Assembly: GCA_934661005.1 (NCBI GenBank)
Contig: CAKUIK010000019.1
Location: 1 to 44,064 of the forward strand
Origin: an uncultured Slackia sp.
Lineage (GTDB): Bacteria; Actinomycetota; Coriobacteriia; Coriobacteriales; Eggerthellaceae
Direction of reading: 5' to 3'
DNA: 44,064 nt
Shown here: positions 8,582 through 16,905 of the stretch, piece after piece
Layout: each line of letters starts with the position of its first letter
How positions within the stretch are numbered: position 1 is the stretch's first letter
The notes under the pieces: generated by a model
What the model was told of the DNA's origin: nothing
Seen by the model: the letters and a program-made list of their open reading frames with translations, nothing else
Database searches by the model: none
Program-made: the position numbers and the translations under genes

Positions 8582-8995
8582 ATGAAGATTTCCAAAACGC
8601 GTGTGGGCATTGCGGTTGCGACTGTCGTGTTGGCTGTTGGTTGCGTAGCGGGCGCGGGTTGCGCGGCCCAGCAGCCCGAACCGTCAAATGCGGTTGCCGG
8701 CACCGAAACCACGCCGAAGCTCATGCCGGCGCAGCATCAGAAATACGTCGATCGCACGGCGTATAAGTGCTATCGATGCCATGGTGCCAGCGTGCAGGGC
8801 AACCCTACGGCGAAAAATGCGGTTGCCATGCCGAATGGCCACTACGTGAACAACGACCCGTCGACATTCGAGCTCGATCCTATTCGCAACGAATGCCGCA
8901 GCTGCCATTCGGTTGACCCGAACAAGAAGCTCGGCGACGACGCGACCTATGAAGAGGCCGAAGTGGAAACTGGGCAGGAAGGGCTTGACGATTAG
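8582..8995 (+). CDS. napB: NapB-like diheme cytochrome c, electron donor to NapA
   Basis: The 137-residue protein has two heme c sites, CYRCH (residues 63-67) and CRSCH (105-109), and the HxxxxH-type spacing of histidines (for example His69-region HGAS and His87 in NGHYVNND) seen in NapB. An N-terminal hydrophobic segment with Cys21 and Cys27 suggests a lipoprotein, though neither lipobox is canonical. It starts 13 bp after napA with AGGGAGGG as ribosome binding site, so the two are surely co-transcribed. Its job is to pass electrons to the iron-sulfur cluster of NapA. Confidence 0.85.
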   Translation: MKISKTRVGIAVATVVLAVGCVAGAGCAAQQPEPSNAVAGTETTPKLMPAQHQKYVDRTAYKCYRCHGASVQGNPTAKNAVAMPNGHYVNNDPSTFELDPIRNECRSCHSVDPNKKLGDDATYEEAEVETGQEGLDD

Positions 8996-9232
8996 CGAGC
9001 GCACGGCCCGGCGTCGAAGCCGTGAGCTTGGTCTGCGAGCTGTCGCGGACGTTGTTTGCATGCGGCAGGCGCGGGGCCTCGCGATGGGCGCCGCACGATG
9101 CTGGGCGCTACCCGTGCTTGTTTGGGGCGCGCCGGATGCAGGCGGCGCCCGCTGTTCTTTCGCGTTGCGCAATGGCGGGCGCGCCTTGGCTTTTGGCGTT
9201 CTGTCTGCGCCCTGATGAAAAGGGGAATTCCC

Positions 9233-9481
9233 ATGACTATTTCGAGCTTGATTGTCGAATGCGCGCCCGAGCGCGCAGCTGATGTGGCGGCCGAGCTGGC
9301 GTTGCGCGAGGGCGTCGAGGTGCACGGCACCGATGCCGATCAGGGCAAGGTCGTGGTGACCGTTGAAGCGGACGGCATTAACGAAAGCCACGACATAGCG
9401 AGCCATTTCATCGATATCGAAACGGTGCGCGGCGTTGATTTGATCTACGCGAATTTCGAAGACGACAATTTGGGCGAATAG
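9233..9481 (+). CDS. napD: NapD chaperone for NapA maturation
   Basis: The 82-residue cytoplasmic protein begins ISSLIVECAPERAADVAAEL, the NapD pattern, and has the small ferredoxin-like alternation of beta strands and helices. NapD binds the Tat signal peptide of NapA and holds back export until the cofactor is inserted. The start is set by AAAAGGGGAATTCCC before the ATG. It lies 237 bp after napB. That gap shows no gene but contains a 9-bp inverted repeat (GGGCGCCGC at 9086-9094 with GCGGCGCCC at 9142-9150). napH follows 10 bp downstream. Confidence 0.88.
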   Translation: MTISSLIVECAPERAADVAAELALREGVEVHGTDADQGKVVVTVEADGINESHDIASHFIDIETVRGVDLIYANFEDDNLGE

Positions 9482-9491
9482 GAGGCGCGCC

Positions 9492-10367
9492 ATGGCGAAA
9501 CGACATAGGGTGGGGCGCTGGACCGTCGCGCGCCGCGTCGTGCAAACCGCGGTCGCGCTGCTGTTTTTCGCGCCGCTTCTCGCGACGGGGTGGGGTGCTG
9601 CCGGGCAGGGCTTCGGCGCGCCCGAGGAGCCTGTAGCCACCCCATCTGGTTTCGCCTGGTGGGGCAGCCTGTCGTCATCGAACCTCGCGGGGCTGAACCT
9701 GCTCGACCCCTTCGCCGCGTTGCAAGTGGTCGCCGCGGCGAAAAGCGCTGCGTTCGCCGGCCTTGCGTGGGCGCTGCCCGTGCTTGTCGCGTATGGCGTA
9801 GTTCGCGGGCGTGCTTTTTGTGGCTGGGCGTGTCCGGTGAACCTGTTGTGCGAGTTCGTTGATTGGCTTCGTGGAAAGTTGGGCATTTCGGTGCGCGAGC
9901 GCGCAGTTCCGCGCAAGGTGAAAGTCGCGCTTGCGGCGGCGGTGCTCGCTCTTTCCGCAGTATGCAGCGTGCCCGTGTTCGAATTGATGAATCCCGTAAG
10001 CGCCGTGAACAAGGCCGTGCTGTTCGGCTCGTTTGCGGGGGTTTTCACGCTGGTGGCGATCGTGGTTGCGGAGCTGTTTTGGGCGCGCCGCGTGTGGTGT
10101 CGCGCGTTGTGCCCTCTTGGCGGCATGTACGAAACGCTCGGTTGCGTGGGTTTGGCGAGTGTGAAAATCGACCATGATTCGTGTGTCAACTGCGGTGCCT
10201 GCCAAAAGGCCTGCTTGTGTGATCCCGAGATTCTCGATGCCGCGCTTGCTGGCGAGGCCGACCGAGTGGCCGCAGGTGATTGCATGCTGTGCGGGAAGTG
10301 CGTGGATGCCTGTCCGCACGCCGCGCTGCACATAGGAATTGCCGCGCCGAGGCGTCCTGAGCTGTAG
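9492..10367 (+). CDS. napH: NapH membrane quinol dehydrogenase subunit
   Basis: The 291-residue protein has about four membrane helices, the CGWACPVNLLCE and CRALCPLGG motifs typical of NapH/polyferredoxin membrane proteins, and two C-terminal [4Fe-4S] sites (CVNCGACQKACLC and CMLCGKCVDACP). With NapG it should oxidise menaquinol and send electrons outward to NapA/NapB. No napC is present in the window, so NapGH is the most likely quinol route here. It begins 10 bp after napD with AGGAGG as ribosome binding site and closes the operon before a terminator. Confidence 0.92.
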   Translation: MAKRHRVGRWTVARRVVQTAVALLFFAPLLATGWGAAGQGFGAPEEPVATPSGFAWWGSLSSSNLAGLNLLDPFAALQVVAAAKSAAFAGLAWALPVLVAYGVVRGRAFCGWACPVNLLCEFVDWLRGKLGISVRERAVPRKVKVALAAAVLALSAVCSVPVFELMNPVSAVNKAVLFGSFAGVFTLVAIVVAELFWARRVWCRALCPLGGMYETLGCVGLASVKIDHDSCVNCGACQKACLCDPEILDAALAGEADRVAAGDCMLCGKCVDACPHAALHIGIAAPRRPEL

Positions 10368-10429
10368 GCTGTAGGGAAGTCTCGCGCAGTTTGTTCTGCG
10401 CGCCGCAAACCAACGTTTAAAGCAAAAAG

Positions 10430-10452
10430 CCGCGAATTGCTTCGCGGTTTTT
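10430..10452 (+). terminator. Rho-independent terminator of the nap operon
   Basis: CCGCGAA (10430-10436) pairs with TTCGCGG (10441-10447) around a TTGC loop and is followed by five T. The extended repeat unit that contains element copy B begins two bases later (TTAAGAC at 10454). Confidence 0.88.
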
Positions 10453-10525
10453 CTTAAGACCTTGGTCTGGCGCGCGCGTAGCCGCGCCAAGAAAACCGCC
10501 CGCTATGCGTGAGGCGGGCCAGCCT

Positions 10526-10677
10526 TCGCACAAAAACGCACGAAGTGCGTACCCTGTTTCGAAGCGCGATGTCAAACGCTGTTGATGAGTTATCGCGACC
10601 TGGGATTTTGCTTGAGCGCACGCGCCATTTGGCCGCCATCGTTGACGAGGGTACGCACTTCGTGCACTTTCGTGCGA
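10526..10677 (+). repeat. 152-bp terminal-inverted-repeat element, copy B
   Basis: Same length and orientation as copies A and C, with near-perfect 28-bp inverted ends (left 10526-10553, right 10650-10677). It is part of a longer unit shared with copy C that starts at 10454. That unit opens with palindrome AGACCTTGGTCT (10457-10468), then a GGCGCG/CGCGCC hairpin, then a CCCGC/GCGGG hairpin. In copy C the first palindrome reads AGACTTTAGTCT, a paired change that keeps the symmetry. The right end runs straight into a decayed napA 5' fragment. The rest of 10368-11149 holds the nap terminator, that fragment and a short hairpin (GCCACCGA 10993-11000 with TCGGTGGC 11007-11014). Confidence 0.85.
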
Positions 10678-10880
10678 AGACATCTGTTTTGGCTGCCGGG
10701 CTGGCTGTCGGTGGCGATGACGGTCGGCAGCCTGGTGGTGTGCGCGAGCAAGCTCAATGCGAATCAAGTGGACGCGGCTGGCACGAAAACGTATATCGCT
10801 GTATTCCACTTCCGCTTCTGCGGCTGCGGCGTTCTGGTCGAAACGAAAGATGACAAGGTCGCGGCAGCCACCGGCGACTC
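10676..10880 (+). pseudogene. Decayed fragment of the 5' end of napA
   Basis: Translated in two frames, this stretch matches NapA residues 9 to about 74: AKTSVLAAGLAVGG corresponds to the Tat hydrophobic core, then GSLVVCASK to GSLAACASK, and FCGCGVLVETKDDKVAAATGD to the cluster-binding segment CGCGCGVLVETKDGKVTAVTGD. A frame change near 10720 and the loss of the first cluster cysteines show it is not functional. DNA identity is also clear (for example GGCAGCCTGG and TGCGGCGT). It starts exactly at the right end of element copy B and ends after GGCGACTCTAGC, with no further NapA similarity. Confidence 0.75.
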
Positions 10881-11149
10881 TAGCTATGCTTGGGCGGATT
10901 CGGGAGACGAAGGGGGCAGGCGGCCATCCGGAGGCGCCCGACCGGCAGCCCCTTGGGGCTTGCCCGTATCGTAGGCAATGCGCCGAATGCTCGCCACCGA
11001 AGTTCATCGGTGGCTCATCTCGGACTGCAATTGTTAGGAGAAGGCATTCTAGTGTGGCCCCATGCGACACTTTTATCGTGCTGATTTTCTTGATGAGCGT
11101 TAAAGTGGTGCCAAGGCATCGGAGCGCGAAAACAGCTTGGAGGTTGCGT

Positions 11150-11527
11150 ATGGTAAAAGGCATCGGGATCGATTCGGTTGATATCGAAGAAATGCGCGCC
11201 ATGTGCGACGACTTCGACAACGCGTTTGTGCGCCACACGTTCACGGAAAAGGAAGTGGCTCAGGCGCTGGAGCGCCCCGACGCGGCCTCGTTTCTTGCGG
11301 GGCGTTTTGCCGCGAAGGAGGCATGCTTCAAGGCGCTCGGGCATCTGACGCGCGAAGGCGGTTTCGACTTCCGCAAGGTCGAGACCCTCCACGACAAGAA
11401 CGGCTGTCCGGCGATTCAGAAAAACGCCGCACTGCAACCGATTCTTGAAGAGGCTGGCGTCGAAAACCTGCTCGTTTCCATCACGAACGAAAGCGGCATC
11501 GCCACGGCAATCGTGTTGGCGCAGTAG
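11150..11527 (+). CDS. acpS: Holo-[acyl-carrier-protein] synthase
   Basis: The 125-residue enzyme transfers 4'-phosphopantetheine from CoA to the serine of acyl carrier proteins in the cytoplasm. It shows the AcpS motifs GIGIDSVDI (residues 4-12) with the metal-binding Asp, and GRFAAKEACFKALG with the catalytic Lys-Glu pair. Length and motif spacing are normal. TTGGAGG precedes the ATG. It converges on the PucR gene. It is probably the housekeeping enzyme, but a stand-alone ACP gene lies only 5 kb away and would be a natural substrate. Confidence 0.93.
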   Translation: MVKGIGIDSVDIEEMRAMCDDFDNAFVRHTFTEKEVAQALERPDAASFLAGRFAAKEACFKALGHLTREGGFDFRKVETLHDKNGCPAIQKNAALQPILEEAGVENLLVSITNESGIATAIVLAQ

Positions 11528-11563
11528 GGAAAAGCTGCGTCGCCATGCCTGCCACAGGCCCCG

Positions 11564-13141
11564 CTATTCCACCTCTTTTCGCAAAATGAGCTTGTCGAAA
11601 CGGTTTTGAATGCGCAGCACATGAAACGTCATTTGAATATTCGCGATGGTCTCGGCGTCTTTGAAATCGCGCCCCATAATGCTGCGGATTTTCTCGAGCC
11701 GCCAATAGAGCGTGTTTTTGTGGATGAAGAGCTTGTCCGCGACTGCTTGCGGGTGCGCTGGGTCTTGTAGGTATTCATAAAGCGTGTAGGCGAGGTGCGT
11801 GTTGTTCTCGCGATCGAGGTCGATCACATGCACGAGCGGCGGATAGCGGTAGGAATACAGCGTCTTCAAATCGGTGACGTTGTTCGCCAGATCGAGCAGG
11901 CGATATGCCGAAAATGAGTAAATGCGCGCATCGGGGTCGAGCCGTCGTCCCAGCTTAAGGGCGCGTTTTGCCTCGTCGGTATGGTAGGGCATGCGCTCGG
12001 GGTTGACGAAAATGCTGCTTATGCCAATGTCGATTTTCGTGCCGCGCACGTCGTTGCGAAGCGCCTCGAAATCGCAATCGCCCTCCTCAACGATGGCGTC
12101 ACTGCTCGATATGAAGGTGATACTCGTGTGGCCGAGCGTATAAATGCTGTTGTGAATATGCGGATGGAGCTTTTCTGCAAGCGGTTGCGCCTGCTCGGCG
12201 GGCAAATACTCGCGCGAAAGATCGACGACGAACACGTGCAGATGCTTTTTCAGCTGGTAGCCGAACATCGAAAATCGCTTGGCGATTTGGTCGTGGTCCT
12301 GCTCGATTTCGCCTTCTTGCAGCTTCTTGAACAGGTGTGCGTAATACAGCGATTTATTCAGAAGGAACGCGTTGTTGCGCTGCATATGGATGCTCAATAT
12401 TTGCGCGATGGTGGGAATCATGTCGACGCGGCTCTTGCGCAGCTCACTTTCCTTCGTGAAGAAGCTGATCGAACCGACGATGGTGTCGCGGCTGTGGATG
12501 AGCGAGAAGTAATTCGTGTGCACGCCATCGCCGATATCGTAGTTGAAGCGAACGAGGTCGAACGGTTTTTTCGGATTGACGAGGCCTTTTGCTTTAAGCA
12601 GTGGCAGCGCATCTTCGGGAAGCGTACCTGACTTCTTCTCTTCGCCCTTTGCGATTTCGGGCGAAAAGTTCGACGATACGGCCAAAAACGACAGCGAATT
12701 ATCCAAGATGGAGGCCGGTGCGCCTACGATTTCGGCCGCCTCGCTTACGAGCGTTTCGAGCGCTGCGCCGCGATTGACGAGGGCCGTGAGTTCGAGAATT
12801 TTGTCTTTGCAGCGCTGCAGCTCGCGAAACTCGGACGAAAGCAGCTCGAAATTCGCCGTCCAGTCAGATTCCGATTTCATAAGTGCGAGAAACGTTTTCC
12901 CCTGAAAAGGCTTGAGCGGCTCGTCGATATAAAGAAAGAAGGCGCGATCCTCAGTGAGGTTCGTAGGAAGCTCATTGAAATATGACGCTCGGCAGAAAAT
13001 GATGGCATCTTTATCGGCGAGCGCCAGGTGAAGAGGGCGGAAGAGCAGTGTCGCGCCATTGAACGTAGTATGCAACGGGGGATTGCTCTTGATGAAAATT
13101 GTATTGGAGTCCAATAAAGAAAGAAGCTCATCGATGTCCAT
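11564..13141 (-). CDS. PucR/CdaR-type transcriptional regulator
   Basis: The 525-residue protein ends in a PucR C-terminal helix-turn-helix (YEYLQDPAHPQAVADKLFIHKNTLYWRLEKI, split here as residues about 455-490). It has a preceding GGDEF-like central region and an N-terminal sensing region with a GAF-like stretch (about 125-250). Such regulators activate purine, sugar-acid or other catabolic genes in response to a ligand. The start is supported by GAGGG five bases upstream. It is divergent from the hydrolase-transporter-ACP cluster across a 265-bp spacer holding a palindrome, so that cluster is the likely target. Confidence 0.85.
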   Translation of the reverse strand: MDIDELLSLLDSNTIFIKSNPPLHTTFNGATLLFRPLHLALADKDAIIFCRASYFNELPTNLTEDRAFFLYIDEPLKPFQGKTFLALMKSESDWTANFELLSSEFRELQRCKDKILELTALVNRGAALETLVSEAAEIVGAPASILDNSLSFLAVSSNFSPEIAKGEEKKSGTLPEDALPLLKAKGLVNPKKPFDLVRFNYDIGDGVHTNYFSLIHSRDTIVGSISFFTKESELRKSRVDMIPTIAQILSIHMQRNNAFLLNKSLYYAHLFKKLQEGEIEQDHDQIAKRFSMFGYQLKKHLHVFVVDLSREYLPAEQAQPLAEKLHPHIHNSIYTLGHTSITFISSSDAIVEEGDCDFEALRNDVRGTKIDIGISSIFVNPERMPYHTDEAKRALKLGRRLDPDARIYSFSAYRLLDLANNVTDLKTLYSYRYPPLVHVIDLDRENNTHLAYTLYEYLQDPAHPQAVADKLFIHKNTLYWRLEKIRSIMGRDFKDAETIANIQMTFHVLRIQNRFDKLILRKEVE

Positions 13142-13284
13142 GCGGCCCTCATGTTTCTCGAACGTTGCTAGACATTATTGCAGAATATACACCAATTGAA
13201 GCGCCTTCGTTATGCAAAAAATCGCTCTGTTCGGGCTAGAAAATGAATAATCCACCAGCTCTTGCATCGGCGAATTGCAGAGAA

Positions 13285-13302
13285 ATTGTGCTTAAGAACA
13301 AT
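13285..13302. promoter_or_regulatory. 18-bp palindrome between the PucR gene and the hydrolase gene
   Basis: ATTGTGCTTAAGAACAAT is symmetric in 16 of 18 positions (ATTGT-N-CTTAAG-N-ACAAT). It sits in the divergent spacer, about 105 bp before the hydrolase start and 144 bp before the regulator start. It is the best candidate operator for the cluster. Nothing in the sequence proves which protein binds it. Confidence 0.45.
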
Positions 13303-13406
13303 GACTCTTGCGCGCTGAAAACCATAATTCGACTTATGAAAACGCTTCGAAAGTGCGAAAGGCACTTATGGAAATGGGGCGTTGGGCATAAGGAAGGAGT
13401 TTGGCG

Positions 13407-15203
13407 ATGGCTGAAGAAAAAGCGCCGGGAATCGTGAAAACGATGAAGTTCGGCGACGAAGAGTTCGAGGTTCCTTTCGCCAAGGGCAACCCGGGCAAGA
13501 CGCGCGAAGAGCTTGACGAAATCAAGCGCAAGCTTGCCGAAGAGGGCGGCGCGACTGACGGGGAAATGGTTGCGACCATGGGCTATTGCGCCCCATACCA
13601 GCCGCACACCTACATGACCGAACTGCAGGATGTGCTCTGCGAGCGCGACCAGGCATGTGTGCTGCGTGACGGCACCACGATTTACGCCGATATCTATCGT
13701 CCTGCGAACACCTCCGAGAAAGTTCCTGTCATCTGCGTGTTCGCGCCGTTTGGCAAGAACCCCTCCGAGGGCATGGATTCGTGGCAGCTCATGGGCGTGC
13801 CGCCGAAGACGGTTTCCCAGTACGCCAAGTTCGAGGCTCCCGATCCCGGTTATTGGTGCCGCCAGGGCTACGCGATCGCAAACGTCGATCCGCGCGGCAT
13901 TGGCAACTCCGAAGGCGACGTGTATCTGTGGGGTAGCCAGGACGCTCAAGACGGCTATGACTTCATCGAATGGGTCACCGCTCAGGAATGGTGCAACGGT
14001 AAGGCGACCATGATTGGCAACTCGGGCGTGTGCATGGCTCACTGGCGTATTGCTGCGACCCGTCCGCCGCATCTGGCATGCTTGGCCGCATGGGAAGGCC
14101 AAGGCGACCTGTACCGCGAGTCGTACTTCTGCGGCGGCATTCCCAACCCCGATTACGAGACGCACATCATCCAGGCGCTCGCAGTGAACAACTACATCGA
14201 GGACACGCCGGGCATGGTTGCCAAGTATCCCCTGATGAACGCCTACTACAAAGACAAGATCGTCGACTGGAACAAGATTCGCATTCCTACCTACGTCACC
14301 GCTGGCTGGGTGCACCATCACCTGCGCGGCGCATTCGAGGGCTTCCGCCGCATTCGCTCCCCGAAGAAATGGATGCGCGCGCACCGCGACTTCGAGTGGC
14401 CTGATTCGTACAAGCCCGAGAACCTCGAAGACGTCAAGCGCTTCTTCGACCGCTATTGCAAGGGTATCCACAATGGTTGGGAAATGACTCCGCGCGTGCG
14501 CATGGACGTCATGGACGGCTATGACTACGACTACGCCGACAAGCGCCCCGAGGAAAGCTTCCCCATCAAGCGCACCGAGTATCGCAAGATTTACTTGAAC
14601 GCGGCCGATGGCAGCGCGTCGTATGAACCCTGCGCAACCGAAAGCGAAGTGGTGTACGACCCGAAGACCGAGACCACCACGTTCACCATGCAGTTTACCG
14701 AGGACACCGAGATTTCCGGCTACATGAAGCTGCATCTCAACGTCGAATGCCGCGGCTACGACAACATGGATTTGTTCCCGTGGGTCATCAAGCTCGACAA
14801 GGACGGCAACTACGTGCCGATTCGCGTGATGGGCGCGCCGTTCCGCGGCGCATGGGGCTTCTTGCGCTGCAGCCATCGCGACCTCGATCCGAAGTACGCG
14901 AGCGATTTCCAGCCCGTGCACTCGCACGAGAAGGAAGAGCGCATGCAGCCGGGCGAGATTGTTCCCGTCGACGTGGAGATGTATCCGCACTCCCGCTTCT
15001 GGCACAAGGGCGAGAAGATCCAGATCGTCATCGCCGGTCGCTTCATCAAGACCGAGTGGTTCCATGACACCGACATGAACCACAAGACCGACAATGGCGA
15101 TGGCATGCATGTCATCCATGCCGGCGGTCAATACGATTCCTATCTGCAGATCCCGGTTGTGCCGCCTAAGTACCAGGTCGGCGATTACATCTACCGCGGC
15201 TAG
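13407..15203 (+). CDS. CocE/NonD-family alpha/beta hydrolase (X-Pro dipeptidyl-peptidase S15 type)
   Basis: The 598-residue protein has an S15/CocE alpha/beta-hydrolase domain: RDGTTIYADIYRP (about 87-99), DPRGIGNSEG (161-170) and a nucleophile elbow GNSGVC with Ser206. A C-terminal jelly-roll domain follows (about 370-598), as in CocE. Family members cleave esters or amides such as cocaine, nonactin or cephalosporin side chains. Two things are odd: the elbow lacks the Tyr and Gly of the usual GxSYxG, and there are about 80 extra residues at the N terminus. No signal peptide is seen, so it acts in the cytoplasm. The start at 13407 follows AAGGAAGGAG by seven bases. It leads the cluster that includes the transporter, the ACP and the acyl kinase. 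The substrate is unknown. Confidence 0.82.
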   Translation: MAEEKAPGIVKTMKFGDEEFEVPFAKGNPGKTREELDEIKRKLAEEGGATDGEMVATMGYCAPYQPHTYMTELQDVLCERDQACVLRDGTTIYADIYRPANTSEKVPVICVFAPFGKNPSEGMDSWQLMGVPPKTVSQYAKFEAPDPGYWCRQGYAIANVDPRGIGNSEGDVYLWGSQDAQDGYDFIEWVTAQEWCNGKATMIGNSGVCMAHWRIAATRPPHLACLAAWEGQGDLYRESYFCGGIPNPDYETHIIQALAVNNYIEDTPGMVAKYPLMNAYYKDKIVDWNKIRIPTYVTAGWVHHHLRGAFEGFRRIRSPKKWMRAHRDFEWPDSYKPENLEDVKRFFDRYCKGIHNGWEMTPRVRMDVMDGYDYDYADKRPEESFPIKRTEYRKIYLNAADGSASYEPCATESEVVYDPKTETTTFTMQFTEDTEISGYMKLHLNVECRGYDNMDLFPWVIKLDKDGNYVPIRVMGAPFRGAWGFLRCSHRDLDPKYASDFQPVHSHEKEERMQPGEIVPVDVEMYPHSRFWHKGEKIQIVIAGRFIKTEWFHDTDMNHKTDNGDGMHVIHAGGQYDSYLQIPVVPPKYQVGDYIYRG

Positions 15204-15212
15204 CGGCTCCGG

Positions 15213-15253
15213 CGGGCGGGGCGCATGCAAGGGGCTTCACCCCGCCCGTTTTT
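15213..15253 (+). terminator. Rho-independent terminator after the CocE-like gene
   Basis: CGGGCGGGG (15213-15221) pairs with CCCCGCCCG (15240-15248), followed by TTTTT. It may make the downstream genes less expressed than the hydrolase gene, or act as a partial terminator within the cluster. Confidence 0.8.
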
Positions 15254-15370
15254 GCCTTCGCGCGGCAGCGTCGCGCAGGGCGAATCTCTTTCAGAATTGA
15301 ATAATCAAACACATCGAGGCCGTGTCGCCGTGCGCGATGGGCGGCTGGCCTCCCGTTCCCAGGAGGAACA

Positions 15371-16684
15371 ATGACAGGGGAAAAGAAATTCAACGCGTGG
15401 ATTCCGAATTTTGGCGCTAAGGGCTGGGGAATTACCCTTACGTGCTTCGTGTTCTTCATCTTCTTCACGTTCTGGAATTCGGTTACCAACACGCTGTTCG
15501 GCATTTTCGGCGAACAGTATGGCTGGCAGCAGACCGATATGTCGTTCGTTATTACCGTCGCAGGCTGGATCTCGCTGATCGCGGTGGTTTTGTTCGGCAC
15601 GCTCGGCCGCAAGATTGGCGCGAAAAACGTGTCCATGATCGGCTTGGTGGGTAGCGCCGTCGGCTTCATTATTCTGGCGACCATGAACAGCTTTGCGATG
15701 TTCGCCGTGGGCGTCATCGTCTTCTACTTTTGCATGGTTGCCTACGCGACCATCGGCGTCGGCATGCTGGGTTCCGCATGGTTCCCGCGCACCAAGGGCT
15801 CTTTCATGGGCATCGCCACCATCGGCACCACGTTCTGCTCGGCTGCCATGAACCCGATTATTCTTGGCTTTGTGGGTGCTGGCCTGGGCGTTTCTGGGTT
15901 CTTCTGGGCATGTGCGATCGTGCTGCTCGTGATGGCCGTCATCGTGTTTTTCTTTGTGAAGAACAATCCCGAAGAGGCTGGCGCGTATCCCGACAACGAC
16001 AAGTCGGTGAGCCGTGAAGAGCTCGAGGCTGAATTCAAGGAGGCCGAAGAGTACAAGAAGCACAGCCCCTGGACGACCGCCAAGGTTCTCAAGACTCCCC
16101 AGACGTGGCTCATCGGCTTCGGCACCGGCCTTCCCATGATGGTGGGTGCTGGCGTTATCGCCATTCTGGTTCCTACGCTCATCGGCTTCGGCCAAGATCC
16201 CATGTTCGGCATTCTGCTCTTGAGCTCCATGTGGCCCATTGGCCTGCTTGGCCACTACCTGATCGGCGTCATCGATCACAAGATCGGCACGAAGAAGACC
16301 GCGCTCGTCGTTATCTCGATTCTTGGTTTGGGCGGCCTGATCACCTTCGTCGGCGGTCATGAGGCTGCTGCGTGTGCCGTCTCGACAGGCATGTTCATGT
16401 TCGGCCTGTCCGGCTCGCTGAACGTGTGCACCTCCCTGACCGTTTCGATTTTCGGCCGTGCCGACTTCGAAATCGCCTACACGCCGATTCAGGTCATGTT
16501 CAACATCTTCAACTTCGCGGGCGTCTCGGTTATGTCGATGGTTGCCGCAGCGTTTGGACCCACCTACGTCATGCTCGCCGTGTTCATCATCTGCGTGGTC
16601 GCGTTCGCCATTATGATGGCGCTGCCGTACCGCCAGATTGGTTCGAAGATTCATGGCGACGAGGAAGTTGCCAACGCTCAGTAG
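15371..16684 (+). CDS. MFS transporter, oxalate/formate-antiporter-like
   Basis: The 437-residue protein has twelve predicted membrane helices in two groups of six, split by a charged loop (about residues 200-240). The sequence style (GWQQTDMSFVITVAGW, GRKIGAKNVSMIG, RTKGSFMGIATIGTT) fits the OFA branch of the major facilitator superfamily, which moves small carboxylates. CCAGGAGGAA stands before the start. Position between the hydrolase and the ACP/kinase genes suggests it imports the substrate or exports the acid released by the pathway. The substrate is not predictable. Confidence 0.85.
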   Translation: MTGEKKFNAWIPNFGAKGWGITLTCFVFFIFFTFWNSVTNTLFGIFGEQYGWQQTDMSFVITVAGWISLIAVVLFGTLGRKIGAKNVSMIGLVGSAVGFIILATMNSFAMFAVGVIVFYFCMVAYATIGVGMLGSAWFPRTKGSFMGIATIGTTFCSAAMNPIILGFVGAGLGVSGFFWACAIVLLVMAVIVFFFVKNNPEEAGAYPDNDKSVSREELEAEFKEAEEYKKHSPWTTAKVLKTPQTWLIGFGTGLPMMVGAGVIAILVPTLIGFGQDPMFGILLLSSMWPIGLLGHYLIGVIDHKIGTKKTALVVISILGLGGLITFVGGHEAAACAVSTGMFMFGLSGSLNVCTSLTVSIFGRADFEIAYTPIQVMFNIFNFAGVSVMSMVAAAFGPTYVMLAVFIICVVAFAIMMALPYRQIGSKIHGDEEVANAQ

Positions 16685-16759
16685 GGGCGATGCGCGCTGA
16701 CGCGTTTGGTCGCGAAAGCGCAGATGGGATGCTTGTTATGCAGGCCCCCTTACGAAAAA

Positions 16760-16834
16760 GCCGTCGCCGGGCTCTTACGAGCGGGCGACGGCGCACTTCC
16801 CGCAAAGATTCATCTTGGCAGAGGGCTTTGCGGG
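16760..16834 (+). terminator. Two hairpins between the transporter and ACP genes
   Basis: GCCGTCGCC (16760-16768) pairs with GGCGACGGC (16784-16792). Just after it, CCCGCAAAG (16799-16807) pairs with CTTTGCGGG (16826-16834), followed by GAGGTTTTATT. The first stem is preceded by AAAAA, so it could terminate in the reverse direction. The second could be a weak forward terminator. No long T-run follows either, so this may be an mRNA processing or stability region. Confidence 0.45.
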
Positions 16835-16905
16835 CGAGGTTTTATTAAAACGTGCCAAGCGGCGGCGATGCGCGCGCGTTTGGCCGAATCGAGAAAGGAA
16901 ACACA

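Noticed and set aside
9056..9232. Extended napD or a small gene in the napB-napD gap
   Set aside because: The upstream part in the napD frame is Arg-rich and unlike NapD; the ribosome binding site fits the start at 9233.
10509..11149. Open frames running through element copy B into acpS
   Set aside because: They join repeat, decayed napA fragment and spacer; frames shift and there is no ribosome binding site. The acpS start at 11150 explains the real protein.
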